NCBI GenBank assembly: GCA_024291935.2
Contig: CM044314.1
Span: 25,270,001-25,334,000 of the forward strand
Length of the DNA stretch: 64,000 nt
Reading direction: 5' to 3'
Source of the DNA: Okapia johnstoni
Lineage: Eukaryota > Chordata > Mammalia > Artiodactyla > Giraffidae
Below the pieces are notes generated by a model. The model was not told the origin of the DNA. It ran no database searches and saw only the letters and a list, made by a program, of their open reading frames with translations. How positions within the stretch are numbered: the stretch's first letter is position 1; each line of letters opens with the position of its first letter. The position numbers and the translations under genes were made by a program. Positions 22,728-33,644 of the stretch are shown here, one piece after another.

Positions 22728-23134
22728 ACTATAAAGAAAGCTGAGCGCTGAAGAATTGATGCTTCTGAACTGTGGTGTTGGAGAAAACTCTTGAAAGTCC
22801 CTTGGATTGCAAGGAGATCCGACTAGTCCATCCTAAAGGAAATCAGTCCTGGGTGTTCATTGGAAGGACTGATGTTGAAGCTGAAACTCCAATACTTTGG
22901 CCACCTGATGCGAAGAACTGACTCATTTGAAAAGACCCTGATGCTGGGAAAGATTGAAGGCTGGAGGAGAAGGGGACGACAGAGGATGAGATGGTTGGAT
23001 GGCATTACCGACTCAATGGACATGATTTTGAGTAAACCCCAAGAGTTGGTGATGGACAGGGAGACCTGGTGTGCTGCAGTGCATGGGGGGTCGCAAAGAG
23101 TCAGACACGACTGAGCGACTGAACTGAACTGAAT

Positions 23135-26100
23135 CCTTTTAATGTATTGACGGATTTTGTTTGTTAATTTTTTGTTGTTGTTGAGGATTTTTTGCATTTA
23201 TATTTATCAGAGACATTGGCCTGTAATTTTCTTTCTTATAGAGTCCTTAACTGCCATTGTCATCAGGGTAACGCCAGCCTCATAAAATGTATTTGGAAGT
23301 GTTCCCTCCTAAATGTTTGGAAGAGTTTTCTGAAGGATTAGTGGTTAATCTTTCTTTAACTTTTTGGTAGAATTTGCCAGTGAAGAGATCTGGTCCTGCA
23401 CTTTTCCATGTTGGGAGGGTTTTTTTGTTTGTTTGTTTTGCTTTTTACTAATTTAAACTCCTTACTCAAAATTGGTCTGTTCAGATTTTCTATTTCTTCA
23501 TGACTCAGTATTGATTGGTCATATATCTCTAGGAATTTATCCATTTCTTCTAGGTTATCCAATCTCTTGTATATAATTGTTTATAATATTTTCTCATGAT
23601 CCATATTATTTCTGTGGTGTCAATCGAATGTCTCCTTCTTCATTTATGATTTTGAGTCTTCTTTTTTCTTTGTCTAGCTAAAAGTTTGTGGATTTTTTTT
23701 TAATCTCTTAAAAGAACAGCTCTTCATTTTGTTGTTCTTCTCTGTTGTTTTCTAGTTTCTGTTTCATTTATTTCTTTTTTTTTTTTGTATTTTCCTTTTG
23801 TTATTTCTTTCCTACTACTTATTTGGGGCTTAGTTTTATCTTCTTTTTCTACTTCCTTGACATGTAAATTTATCTTGTTTAATATACATATTTATCTCTA
23901 TGAATGTCCCTCTTAGAACTATTTTTGTTGCATCTAATAAGCTTTAATATGTTATGCTTTCATTTGTCTCAAGATATTTTTTGATTTCTCTTTTATTCCT
24001 TTTTTAACCCATTGGTTGTTCTGGAACATGTTGCTTAATCTTCACATATTTGTTAATTTTCCAATTTTTCTCTTGTTATTGATTTCTAGTTTCATACCAT
24101 TGTGGTTAGAAAAGATTCTTTTTTAAAATAAGAATGAGTATTTTTCTTTTTAAAGAATTTGCTTATTTATGGCTCCACTGGGTCTTCATTACTGTGTGTG
24201 GGCTTTCTGCAATTGCAGTGAGCAGGGATTACTCTCTAATTGTGGTGCATGGGCTTCTCATTGCAGTGGCTTCTTGTATTTTAGTGCATGGGCTTAGTTG
24301 CTCAACAGTATGTAAAATCTTCCAGGACCAGGTATCTTGTCTCCTGCACTGGCATGTGGATTCTTAACCACTGGGCTGCCAGAGAAGTCCTAGGAAAGAT
24401 TGTTGATATCATTTCAATCTTAAATTTGTTAATACTGTTTCACAGTCTATCACTTGCTCTATCCTTGAAAATGTTCTGTGTGCACTTGAGAAGAGTGTGT
24501 ATTCAACTTCTTTTGCATGAAATGTTCTGTATATGTCTGTTAAGTTCACTTAATTTATGGTATAGTTATGTCTGATTTCTTTAATGATTTTCTCTCTGTA
24601 TGATCTATCCATCGTTGAAAGTGGGGTATTGAAGTCCCTTACTATTACTGCATTGTTGTCTATTTCTCCCTTCAGGTGTACTAATATTTGCTTTATAAAT
24701 TTAGGCATTCTGATGTTGCATGAATAAATATTTATAATTGTTACATTCTCTTGATGAATTAACCTCTTTATCATCATATAGTGATCATTTTGTCTCATTA
24801 CTGTTTTTGACTTCAAGTTTATTTTGTCTGATATAAATATAGCTACACTCATTCTCTTTTGATTTCTATTTACATCAAATATCTTTTTCATATCCCTTGG
24901 CTGTCAGTTTATGTATGTCCTTAAAGCTGAAGTGAATCCCTTTAAGCAGTATATAGCCGGTTACCATGAAATTTACATAAAAGATCTTACAATCTAATTT
25001 GTTAATAACTCTGCTTTGAATATATATGCATACAAAAACTCTACATTTTTATCCTCCCCTTGTTTCATGTTTTTGGTTGTGTTTAATACTTTTTTGTCTT
25101 TTAACTTTTATACTAGAGTTAGAAATGATTTACATATCACCACAGTAATATTAGAGTTACGAATTTAACTCTATATTTACCTTTACCAATGAGTTTTACA
25201 ATTTCATATGTTGTCATGTTACTAATTAGTATTCTTTCATTTCAACTTGAAGAACTCCCTTTAACATTTTTTATAAGGCATTTCTAGTGTTAATGAACTC
25301 TTTCAGCTTTTGTTTGTCTGAGAAACTTTTATATCTTCTGTCTTTTTTTTTTTTTTTCTTTCAGCACTCTGAATATATTAGCTCACTCCCTCTGGCCTGC
25401 AAGATTTTGGTTGAAAAATCCATTGATAGTTTTATGGGGGTTTGCTTGCAAGTAACAGTTTGCTTTCCTCTGCTACTTTTAAGATTTTCTCTCTACTTTT
25501 AACTTTAGACAACTTAATTGTAATGTATCTTGATGTGGGCCTCTTTGGATTCATCTTTTTTGGTAGTTTTTTGGGCTTCCTGGGTCTGGATGTCTGTTTC
25601 TTTTTCCTGGCTTGGAAAGGTTTCAGCCTTTATTTCTTTAAATAAGTTTCCTGTCTCTTTATTTTTCCCTTTCTCCTTCCAGGACACGTCTAACACATGT
25701 ATTGGTCCACTTGATGATATTCTCTAAGTCCCTTACGCTATCTTCTCCGGTTTTCATTCTTTTTTCTTTTTGCTCCTCTGATAGATGATCCCCATCAACT
25801 TCTCTTTAAGTTCATTGATCCTTCCTTTAGGTTCATCTAGTCTGGTGTTGAACCCTCTATTGAAATTTTCAACTTATTTGTTGTTGTTCAGTTCTATGAT
25901 TTATGTTGGTATTTTTTTAAAATATTTTCTATGTATTGAAACTCTCATTTTGTTCATAAATTGCTCTCCTTACCTTGGTGAGTATCTTTATGACTACTAT
26001 TTTAAACTCTCTTTCAGGTAAATAGCTAATCTTCATTTCATTAAGCTTGGTTTTCAAAGATTTTTCTTGTTGTTTTGTTTGTAACATTTCCCTCTGTTTT

Positions 26101-26540
26101 CATTTTTCTTAACTTTCTATATTGATTTCTTTACATTAAATAAAACAACCACTTATCCCAGTCTTGAGAAATTGGCTTTGTGTAGGAGATGAACCTTGTC
26201 CATACACATTGCTTGGGTTCCTAGTTGCTTCTCGAATGTTTGTGATTGTCCAAACCGATATATTGTCCAATATATTAGAACGGGCCAAGACTCATCAGTG
26301 TCTCAAAGGTGTTAGAAATACCCATATTCCTGTTCAGGCTCCTGGAGGACTAATAATTGCCTGCCCCATTCAGCTCCTGGATATAAGTTAATTGGAAGTC
26401 CAATCTTCAGGCAGGAGTTGGGAAAATTGGGACATTAGTAAAGTAGTAAGGAACCAGAAACTGAGGTTTTTGCTTACTCACTCTCTGTCGAGTCAGAGGA
26501 AATAGTCACTGGAGTGCTAGTGTGCCCACATAGAAACATT
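23135..26540 (-). mobile_element. antisense L1 LINE, ORF2 N-terminal half, ORF1 and 5' UTR start
   Basis: It continues the antisense L1 of 16185-19539. The reverse transcriptase is read backwards near 23140-24120, the endonuclease region near 24400-25000, and ORF1 at about 25290-26100. The ORF1 C-terminal signature in antisense is 'ctccctctggcctgcaagat' near 25387. A CHR SINE interrupts it at 24141. From about 26150 it merges into antisense 5' UTR. Plus-strand frames here are shadows. Confidence 0.78.
24141..24391 (-). mobile_element. CHR SINE
   Basis: This is the reverse complement of the CHR family: T-rich start, body with 'tgcatgggcttagttgctca', and a tRNA-like head ending 'ccactgggctgccagagaag'. 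Antisense L1 flanks both sides. Confidence 0.85.
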
Positions 26541-27324
26541 TTTTTGGTTTTCTCTGGGCCTCTGGGACTCACGAATGCTGAACCCTGTTAGCTCACAGAG
26601 ATCAATGATTTGGGAGCCAGTTCCTCAGGTGGCAGTCATAACAGTTGGGGTGCTAGATGTGTGGAAAAGCTTTTTTCAGCCATAAGCAGGAGACTTGGTA
26701 TTACTGCTGGAATGAGTCAGGGATAGATGAGGATAGCTGTGCCCATCAGTTCTTTCAGGCTCCTAAGAGTATCCCAGTCAGTCACATGCAGGCAGATTAG
26801 AAGCAAAACCCTTAGGCAGCAACTGGAAAAATGTGCTGTCCCTTCCCTTCCAGTGAGAAACTGGGAGATGGGTATTTTTGTCTGCTACCTCTGTGGTGAA
26901 CTTGAAGCTGTAAGTGCAAACGGATGCTCACTCACTTGTTTAAAAATTGCTTCCTTAAACCTGAAACTAATATAATGTTATATATCAATTACACATCAAT
27001 TAAAAATGCTTCTTTGTTTTTCATGGTCCTGTGGGACTTATGAATGCAAACCCTGTTGATTCTCAGAGCTAGGTGATTTGAGGGCTTATTGCTCAGGTGG
27101 TCAACTTAAAAACTGAGGTGTTACATGTGTGGTCCAAATCCTTTACTCCTCAGGCATCCCTTCTGATTGTAAGGCACCGTGCCATGAGTGGAGTTTATGG
27201 TGAGAGTGTATCTCACCATAATGAGTCAATGGGCGAAGGTAAGAAAGGAAGTGGAGAGAAATATCAAAGTATTTTTCAAAATGTTTCAACCCACACACCT
27301 CCCCTTCCTCCTGTCAGAGATTGA
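26541..27324 (-). mobile_element. antisense L1 5' UTR with a repeated unit
   Basis: Two related blocks (from about 26555 and about 27025) share 'gggactcacgaatgc' / 'gggacttatgaatgc', 'accctgtt' and 'tgatttggg' / 'tgatttgag' in the same order, about 465 bases apart. This suggests duplicated L1 promoter-type units. A tiny L1 tail lies between them. Confidence 0.55.
26957..27001 (+). mobile_element. very short L1 3' end insertion
   Basis: About 45 bases matching the extreme L1 3' UTR end ('aaactaatataatgttatat', then 'caattacacatcaattaaaa') sit in the antisense L1 5' UTR. They are flanked by similar sequences 'aaaaattgcttcctt' (26942-26956) and 'aaaaatgcttcttt' (27002-27015), a probable target-site duplication. 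Confidence 0.5.
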
Positions 27325-27366
27325 ATCTCACTAAGATAACAGACCCTTCCTATAGCTCCAGTAACC

Positions 27367-27500
27367 CAGTTCAATCCCTTGGTTGGGAAGATCACCTGGA
27401 GAAGGGAATGGCTACCCACTCCAGTATTTTTGCCTAGAGAATCCCATGGAATGAGGAACCTGGTGGGCTACAGTCCATGGGGTCGCATACTCAAGACACA
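27367..27500 (+). mobile_element. Bov-tA SINE, 5'-truncated
   Basis: It starts within the B-box region ('gttcaatcccttggttggga') and runs through 'cactccagtatttttgccta' to 'catggggtcgcatactcaag'. The A-box half is missing. Confidence 0.85.
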
Positions 27501-28300
27501 AGTGAGAAATTTTCACTCTCAGGTAGATTTAGCTTTAGAAAGGAATGCTACAGTTATTATTGCTCAACCAAACTTGGATCTGCTCATTCATATGCATTAA
27601 AAATAATCTACAGACAGCAGTTTGTTGTTAAGGAAAGTACAGCATTTTTTGCAATGTACCATTGTGTGGTAAGCAAGAACAGGCAGATCATGCTCAAAAG
27701 ACATGAACTCCCTAATGGCTTTCAGGGAACAATTTTAAATACATTGTGAGGGAGAGAGTCCCAGAATGTGTGATCAGCTTGTGCTCAATTCTCTGACTGA
27801 TTGGTGATGTTTCTGGAGTCAATATCATCAACCTTCTGGTTTGAACCGGCCTGGGTCTACTTGCTGGTGGTAAGCACTTAACTTCTTTCACCAGGTGGGG
27901 GTTTTAGAACCTGCAAAACAACTCAAGGATGTGGCTCAGGATATTATTTATAATTCTTGAAGAGAAACTTAATATCCTTGACTTTGTTTTATGACTAAAC
28001 AATTCTTATTTTGTCTTGCTTAACTTTTTCCCTTTGTTTCTGCATTTTCTCACTTCTCTGATTAACTTTGCTCTTTGGAACTTGAGGAAGGTCTAGAATG
28101 CTAAAAGTTTTCTATAAACAAGAGATAGGTAGGGGACATGTTGGGGGGAATGTCCCTGGAAAGGCCCCAAAGCGTCCTGCTTAGTAACAGTATTACTTTT
28201 TTCTAACCAAGATTTAAAAGCAGGTTATATACAAAGCCTGTGATGGAGTGCTTTCAATTTCAGATGACAGAGTTAACAATCTACTTCACTTCACCTCCTG
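27501..28300 (+). mobile_element. probable endogenous retrovirus 3' remnant and start of 3' LTR
   Basis: The purine-rich stretch 'aagagataggtaggggaca' at 28120-28138 resembles a polypurine tract. It is followed at 28139 by 'TGTTGGGGGGAATGTCCC', an LTR-like start. The preceding 600 bases (27501-28119) are not L1 or BovB, and carry a GC/AT pattern and broken frames as expected of a decayed internal region. I infer an ERV 3' end. The LTR's 3' border is not visible, and a Bov-A SINE sits at 28311. Confidence 0.4.
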
Positions 28301-28310
28301 AGACCTCACT

Positions 28311-28409
28311 GCTGCTAAGTTGCTTCAGTCGTGCCCGACTCTGTGCGACCCCATAGACGGCAGCCCGTCAGGCTCCACCGTCCCTGGGATTCTCCAGGCA
28401 AGAACACTG
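28311..28409 (-). mobile_element. Bov-A monomer SINE
   Basis: A single Bov-A unit of 99 bases, with the GCTGCT-type end at its start, is flanked by a perfect 11-base duplication 'gagacctcact' (28300-28310 and 28410-28420). Confidence 0.92.
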
Positions 28410-28420
28410 GAGACCTCACT

Positions 28421-28596
28421 ACAACTAGACAAACAATAAAACAATAAAAATGTATTAAATCTACAACTGTAAAGAAAACAGGAAATGAAACATCAACAGT
28501 AAGGGTTATTTTTGGAGAAAGAGAGCATGCAGCAGAAACAACTGGAATAGCAAAGTAGTAGCTAAATCCTAAAGAACTTGCAACAGAATACACTGG
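28421..28596. other. A-rich, unassigned
   Basis: No gene is seen. It may be the rest of the ERV LTR or old L1. Confidence 0.4.
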
Positions 28597-29935
28597 CAGT
28601 TCTAACACTATATACAAAAGTAAAATCAAAATGGATTAAAGACCTAAATGGAAGACTGGAAACCATAAAACTCTTAGAAGAAAATGTAGGCAGAACACTC
28701 GGTGACATAAATTATAGCAATAATTTTTTGATCTGTCACCTAAAGCAAGGGAAATAAAAACAAAAATAAACAAATGGGACCTAATTAAACTTAAAAGGAT
28801 TTGTACAACAAAGGAAATCATTGACAAAATGAAAGACAACCTACTGAATGGGAGAAAATATTTGCAAATGGTGAGCCTGACAAGAGATTAATTCCCAAAA
28901 TATATAGCTTTTACAACTCAACATCAGAAGAAAACACCTTGATTTATAAATGAGCAGAAGACCTAAATAGACATTTTTCCAAAGAAGAAATGCAGATGGT
29001 AAACAGGAACATGAAAAGATATTCAATATAGTTAATCATCAGAGAAACGAAAATCAAACCCATGATGAGATATCACCTCACACTTGTCAGAATGGATAAC
29101 ATCAAAAAAATCAAAAATAACAAATGTTAGTGAGAATGTGGAGAAAAGGGAATCCTTGTACACTGTTGGTAGCAATGTAAATTGGTGTAGCCACTGTGGA
29201 AAACTGTATGGAGGTTTCTCAAAAAACTAAAAATAGAATTACAATATGACAAAGCAGCTCCACTCCTGGGTAAATATATGAAAAAAAATGAAAATACTAA
29301 TTAAAAAAGAAGCATGCATCCCAATGTTCATAGTAGCATTATTTAAAATTGCCAAGATATGGGAACAATGAAAGTGTCCATCTCAATAGATGAATGGATA
29401 AAGAAGATATGGTCTGATCTTAAATGACACATTAGAGCAAATGGACTTAATTAATACTTATAGAGCATTCCATCAGAAAGCAGCAGAAAACACAGTTTTT
29501 TCAAGCACACATGGAATATTCTCCAGGACAGATCACATTGTAATCCACAGAGAAGTCTCAGAAAATTTTAAAAAATTAAAATCATATCAAGCATCTTTTC
29601 CAACCACACTATAAGATTAGATATCAGCTACAAGGAAAAAATTGAAAAAAGCACAAACACATGGAGGCTAAACAATATGCTGCTATATAGCCAGTGGATC
29701 ACTGAAGAAATCAAGTAGGAAATTTAAAAAAATACCTACAGATAAATTAAAAAAAAACCTCAATAGTCTAAAACCTATGACATGCAGCTAAAGCAGTTCT
29801 AAGAGGGAAGTTAATAGTGATACAACCTTATCTCAGGAAACAAGGAAAATCTCAAATAAACAACCTAACCTTACACCTAAAAGAACTAGAGAAGGAAGAA
29901 CAAACAAAATTCAAAGTTAGTAGAAGGAAAGAAAT
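28597..29935 (+). mobile_element. L1 LINE, two ORF2 fragments in wrong order
   Basis: 28597-29420 is the ORF2 C-terminal part ('atggattaaagacctaaatg' near 28632). 29421-29935 is an earlier ORF2 part ('ttaaatgacacattagagca' near 29421, ending 'caaagttagtagaagga' near 29918). The later-coding piece precedes the earlier one, so at least two L1 insertions or a rearrangement are present. Confidence 0.75.
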
Positions 29936-30467
29936 ATACAGGTCTTATTTTTGTATCCATTCACCCATTCTGTGTCTTTTGATTGGAGCATTTAGTCCGT
30001 TTATATTTAAGGCAATTATTGATACGTATGAGCCTATTACCATTTATTGTTTTGAGTTTGTTTTTGTAGGCCTCTTCTTTCTCTTGTGTTCCCTATCTAG
30101 AGAAGTTCCTTTAGCATTTGTTGTAAAGCTGGTTTGGTGGTGCTGAATTCTCTCAACTTTTGCTTGTCTGTAAAGTTTCTGATTTCTCCTTTGAATCTGA
30201 ATAAGATCTTTGCTGAATAGAGTAATCTTGTTTGTAGATTTTTTTCCTTCTATCACTTTAAGTATATTCTGCCACTCCCTTCTGGCCTGCAGAGTCCTTG
30301 CTGAAAAATCAGCTGTCAGCATTATGGGGATTCTTTTGTATGTTACTTTTTGCTTTTCCCTTGCTGCCTTTAATATTTATTCTTTGTTTCGTTTCAGTTT
30401 GATTAATATATATCTTGGTGAATTTCTCTTTGGGTTTATCCTGTATGGGACTCTCTGGGCTTCCTTA
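29936..30467 (-). mobile_element. antisense L1 fragment, ORF2 N-terminus and ORF1
   Basis: Antisense signatures are 'attctgtgtcttttgattgg' near 29968 and the antisense ORF1 end 'ctcccttctggcctgcagag' near 30275. The orientation flips abruptly at 29936 from the plus-strand L1 on the left. Confidence 0.78.
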
Positions 30468-30811
30468 CAGTTACAGTTACAGTTCAGTCACTCAGTCATG
30501 TCCGACTCTTTGTTACGCCATGGACTGCAGCATGCCAGGCTTCCCTGTCCATCACCAACCCCCGGAGTTTACTCAAACTCATGTCCATCAAGTCGGTGAT
30601 GCCATCCAACCATCTCATCCTCTGTCGTCCCCTTCTCCTCCAGCCTTCAATCTTTCCCAGCATCAGGGTCTTTTCAAATGAGTCAGTTCTTCGCATCAGG
30701 TGGCCAAAGTATTGGAGTTTCAGCTTCAACATCAGTCCTTCCAATGGACACCCAGGACTGGATCTCCTTGCTGTCCAAGGGACTCTCAAGAGTCTTCTCC
30801 AACACCACAGT
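30468..30811 (-). mobile_element. BovB LINE, 3' fragment
   Basis: About 340 bases of BovB 3' end on the minus strand. The frame 30496-30789 carries '[19 protein letters not shown]' and '[18 protein letters not shown]'. The tail at 30468-30490 contains 'cagttacagttacagttcag'. It stands head-to-head with the larger plus-strand BovB starting at 30866. Confidence 0.92.
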
Positions 30812-31209
30812 GAATCAGTGAATCAGTTATGTATATATTGTTATACATACAAGGGATGACGCTAAACAGGGACATCACCAGATGGTCAACACCGAAATCA
30901 GATTGATTATATTTTTTGCAGCCAAAGATGGAGAAGCTCCATACAGTTAGCAAAAACAAGACTGGGAGCTGACTGTGGCTCAGATCATGAACTCTTTATT
31001 GCCAAATTCAGACTTAAATTGAAGAAAGTAGGGAAAACCACTAGACCATTCAGGTATGACCTAAATCAAATCCCTTACGACTAAACAGTGGAACTGACAA
31101 ACAGATTCAAGGGATTAGATCTGATAGACAGAGTGCCTGATGAACTATGGATGAAGGTTTGTGAAACCTTACACAAGGCAGGGATCAAGACCATCCCCAA
31201 GAAAAAGAA

Positions 31210-31905
31210 ATGCAAAAGGCAAAATGGCTGTGTGAGGAGGCCTTACATATACCTGAGAAAAAAAGAGAAGTTAAAGGCAAAGGAGAAAAGGAAAGATATA
31301 CCCATTTGAATGCAGAGTTCCAAAGAATAGCAAGGAGAGATAAGAAAGCCTTCCTCAGGGATCAATGCAAAGAAATAGAGGAAAACAATAGAATGGGAAA
31401 GACTAGAGAACTCTTCAGGAAAATTAGAGATACCAGGGGAACATTTCATGAAAAGATGGGCACCATCAGGGACAGAAATGGAATGGACCTAACAGAAGCA
31501 GAAGATATTAAGAAGAGGTGGCAAGAATACACAGAAGAACTATACAAAAAAGATCTTCACGACCCAGATAATCACGATGGTGTGATCACTCACCTAGAGC
31601 AAGATATCCTGGAATGTGTAGTCAAGTGGGCCCTAGGAAGCATCACTACGAACCAAACTAGTGGAGGAGATGGAATTCCAGTTGAGCTATTTCAAATCCT
31701 AAAAGATGATGCTGTGAAAGTGTTGCATTCAATATGCCAGCAAATTTGGAAAACTCAACAGTGTCCACAGGACTGGAAAAGGTCAGTTTTCATTCCAATT
31801 CCTAAGAAAGGCAATGCCAAAGAATGCTCTGACTACCACACAATTGCATTCATCTCCACTAGGAAAGTAATACTCAAAATTCTCCAAGCCAAGCTTCAAC
31901 AGTAA
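31210..31905 (+). pseudogene. BovB linker and reverse transcriptase N-terminal remnant
   Basis: The 231-codon frame is one of the longest in the window. Residues 1-130 are the basic, lysine-rich linker ('RRDKKAFLRDQCKEIEENN'). From about 150 the reverse transcriptase begins ('SGGDGIPVELFQILKDDAVK', then 'RSVFIPIPKKGNAKECSDYH'). A small indel at 31900-31906, creating TAA, ends it; the next frame begins two bases on. The real BovB ORF would start far upstream of this ATG. Confidence 0.9.
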
Positions 31906-31906
31906 T

Positions 31907-32431
31907 ATGAACCATGAAATTCCAGATGTTCAAGCTGGATTTAGAAAAGGCAGAGGGACCAGAGAACAAATTGCCAACATCCTTTGGATAATCAAAAAAG
32001 CAAGAGAGTTCCAGAAAAACTTCTATTTCTGCTTTATTGACTATGCCAAAGCCTTTGACTGTGTGGATCACAACAAACCGTGGAAAATTCTGAAAGAGAT
32101 GGGAATACCAGACCACCTGACCTGCCTCCTGAAAAATCTGTATGCAGGTCAGGAAGTAACAGTTAGAACTGGACATGGAACAACAGACTGGTTCCAAAAA
32201 GGAAAAGGAGTACTTCAAGGCTGTATATTGTCACCCTGCTTATTTAACTTATATGCAGAGTACATCATGAGAAATGCTGGGCTGGATGAGGCACAAGCTG
32301 GAATCAAGATTGCCGGGGGAAATATAAATAACCTCAGATATGCAGATGACACCACCCTTATGGCAGAAAGTGAAGAAGAACTAAAGGGCCTCTTGATGAA
32401 AGTAAAAGAGGAGAGTGAAAAAGTTGGCTAA
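31907..32431 (+). pseudogene. BovB reverse transcriptase core remnant
   Basis: The 174-codon frame holds an uninterrupted catalytic core: 'FRKGRGTREQIANILW' (about residue 12), motif A 'FCFIDYAKAFDCVDHNK' (about 41), motif B region 'GVLQGCILSPCLFNLYAEYI' (about 100) and motif C 'LRYADDTTLMAESEEE' (about 143), with all catalytic Asp present. It stops after 'KVG', where sibling copies continue, through a premature TAA. The fingers region is on the previous frame, so the element is not autonomous. Confidence 0.92.
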
Positions 32432-33245
32432 AAACTCAACATTCAGAAACTGAAGATCATGGCATCTGGTCCCATCACTTCATGGCAAATAGATGGGGAA
32501 CAGTGGAAACAGTGGCAGAATTTATTTTGGGGGGCTCCAAAATCACTGCAGATGGTGACTGCAGCCATGAAATTAAAAGACACTTGCTCCTTGAAAGGAA
32601 AGTTATGACTAACCTAGACAGCATATTAAAAAGCAGAGACATTATTTTGCCAGCAAAGTTCCATCTAGTCCAAGGTATGATTTTTCTAGTAGTGAAGTAT
32701 GGATGTGAGCATTTGCCTATGAAGAAAGCTGAGCGCTGAAGAATTGATGCTTTTGAACTGTGGTGTTGGAGAGGACTCTTGAGAGTCCCTTGGACTGCAA
32801 GGAGATCCAACGACTCCAACCTAAATGGAATCAGTCCTGAATATTCATTGGAAGGACTGATTTGAAACTGAAACTCCAATACTTTGGCCACCTGATGCGA
32901 AGAGCTGACTCATTTGAAAAGACTCTGATGCTGGGAAAGATTGAAGGCAGGAGAAGTGGACAACAGAGGATGAGATGGTTGGATGGCATCACCGACTCAA
33001 CAGACATTAGTTTGAGTAAACATCGGGAGTTGGTGAGGGACAGGGAGCCCTGCGTGCTGTAGTCCATGGGGTCACAAAGAGTGGGACACAACAGAGGGAA
33101 CGGAACTGAAGTGAACTGATACATATATGACTCTTCTTTATATTCTTTTCCCATAGACATTATTACAAAGTATTGAGCAGAGTTCCCTTTGCTATACTAA
33201 GTAGGTTCTTATTAGTTATCTTTTATATATAGCAGTGTGCACGTT

Positions 33246-33330
33246 GTTTTTGTTGTCCAGTCACTAAATCATGTCTGACTCTTTGCCACCCCATGGACTG
33301 CAGCATGACAGGATTCCCTGTCTCCCAATT
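33246..33330 (-). mobile_element. BovB or SINE 3'-tail fragment
   Basis: About 85 bases of BovB-type 3' end on the minus strand ('ccagtcactaaatcatgtct', then 'ccccatggactgcagcatga'), set inside antisense L1 3' UTR. Confidence 0.8.
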
Positions 33331-33430
33331 TCTCTCTCCTTCCCCTTTTCCCCTTGGTAACCATAAGTTCAGTTTCTACATCTGTGACTCTATTTCTGTT
33401 TTGTAAATAAGTACATTTGTACCATTTTTT

Positions 33431-33644
33431 GAAGTGAAGTGAATGTTGCTCAGTCCTGTCCAGCTCAGTGTGACTCCATGGACTGTAGCCCACAAGGCTC
33501 CTCTGTCCGTGGAATTCTCCAGGCAAGAATACTGGAGTGGGTTGCCATTCCCTTCTCCAGGGGATCTTCCTAACCCAGGAATAGAGACTGGATCTCCTGC
33601 AAGGCAGGCAAAATCTTTACCATCTGAGCCACTAGGGAAGCCCA
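33431..33644 (-). mobile_element. Bov-tA SINE
   Basis: A full body and tRNA-like head in reverse complement, ending 'gagccactagggaagccca'. L1 sequence flanks it with a possible short duplication ('ccatttttt' / 'cccattttc'). Confidence 0.9.

Larger units (their letters stand above)
19540..23134 (+). mobile_element. near full-length BovB LINE (about 3.6 kb)
   Basis: This is the most complete BovB here. It has the 5' UTR-like part (19540-20250), endonuclease (about 20250-20960), linker (20960-21590), reverse transcriptase (21590-22480), C-terminal region (22480-23100) and an 'actgaactgaactgaat' end. A short duplication 'ccttttA' lies at 19533-19539 and 23135-23141, and antisense L1 is continuous across it. 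Frameshifts and stops interrupt the single long ORF many times, and a 64-base BovB tail is inserted at 21804. BovB is known for horizontal transfer between reptiles and ruminants. Confidence 0.95.
30866..33119 (+). mobile_element. BovB LINE, 5'-truncated, about 2.25 kb
   Basis: It starts within the endonuclease domain ('acatcaccagatggtcaaca') and runs to the 'ggaactgaagtgaactgata' end. The interior is fairly well preserved: two consecutive frames (31210-31905 and 31907-32431) cover the linker and nearly the whole reverse transcriptase, separated by a frameshift at about 31900. It shares the 'ttggggggctcc' variant (32527-32538) with the 19540-23134 copy. Confidence 0.95.

Noticed and set aside
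31210..32431. Functional BovB reverse transcriptase gene
   Set aside because: The catalytic motifs are intact, but a frameshift/stop at about 31900 and a premature stop at 32429-32431 split the protein, and the 5' part of the element is missing.
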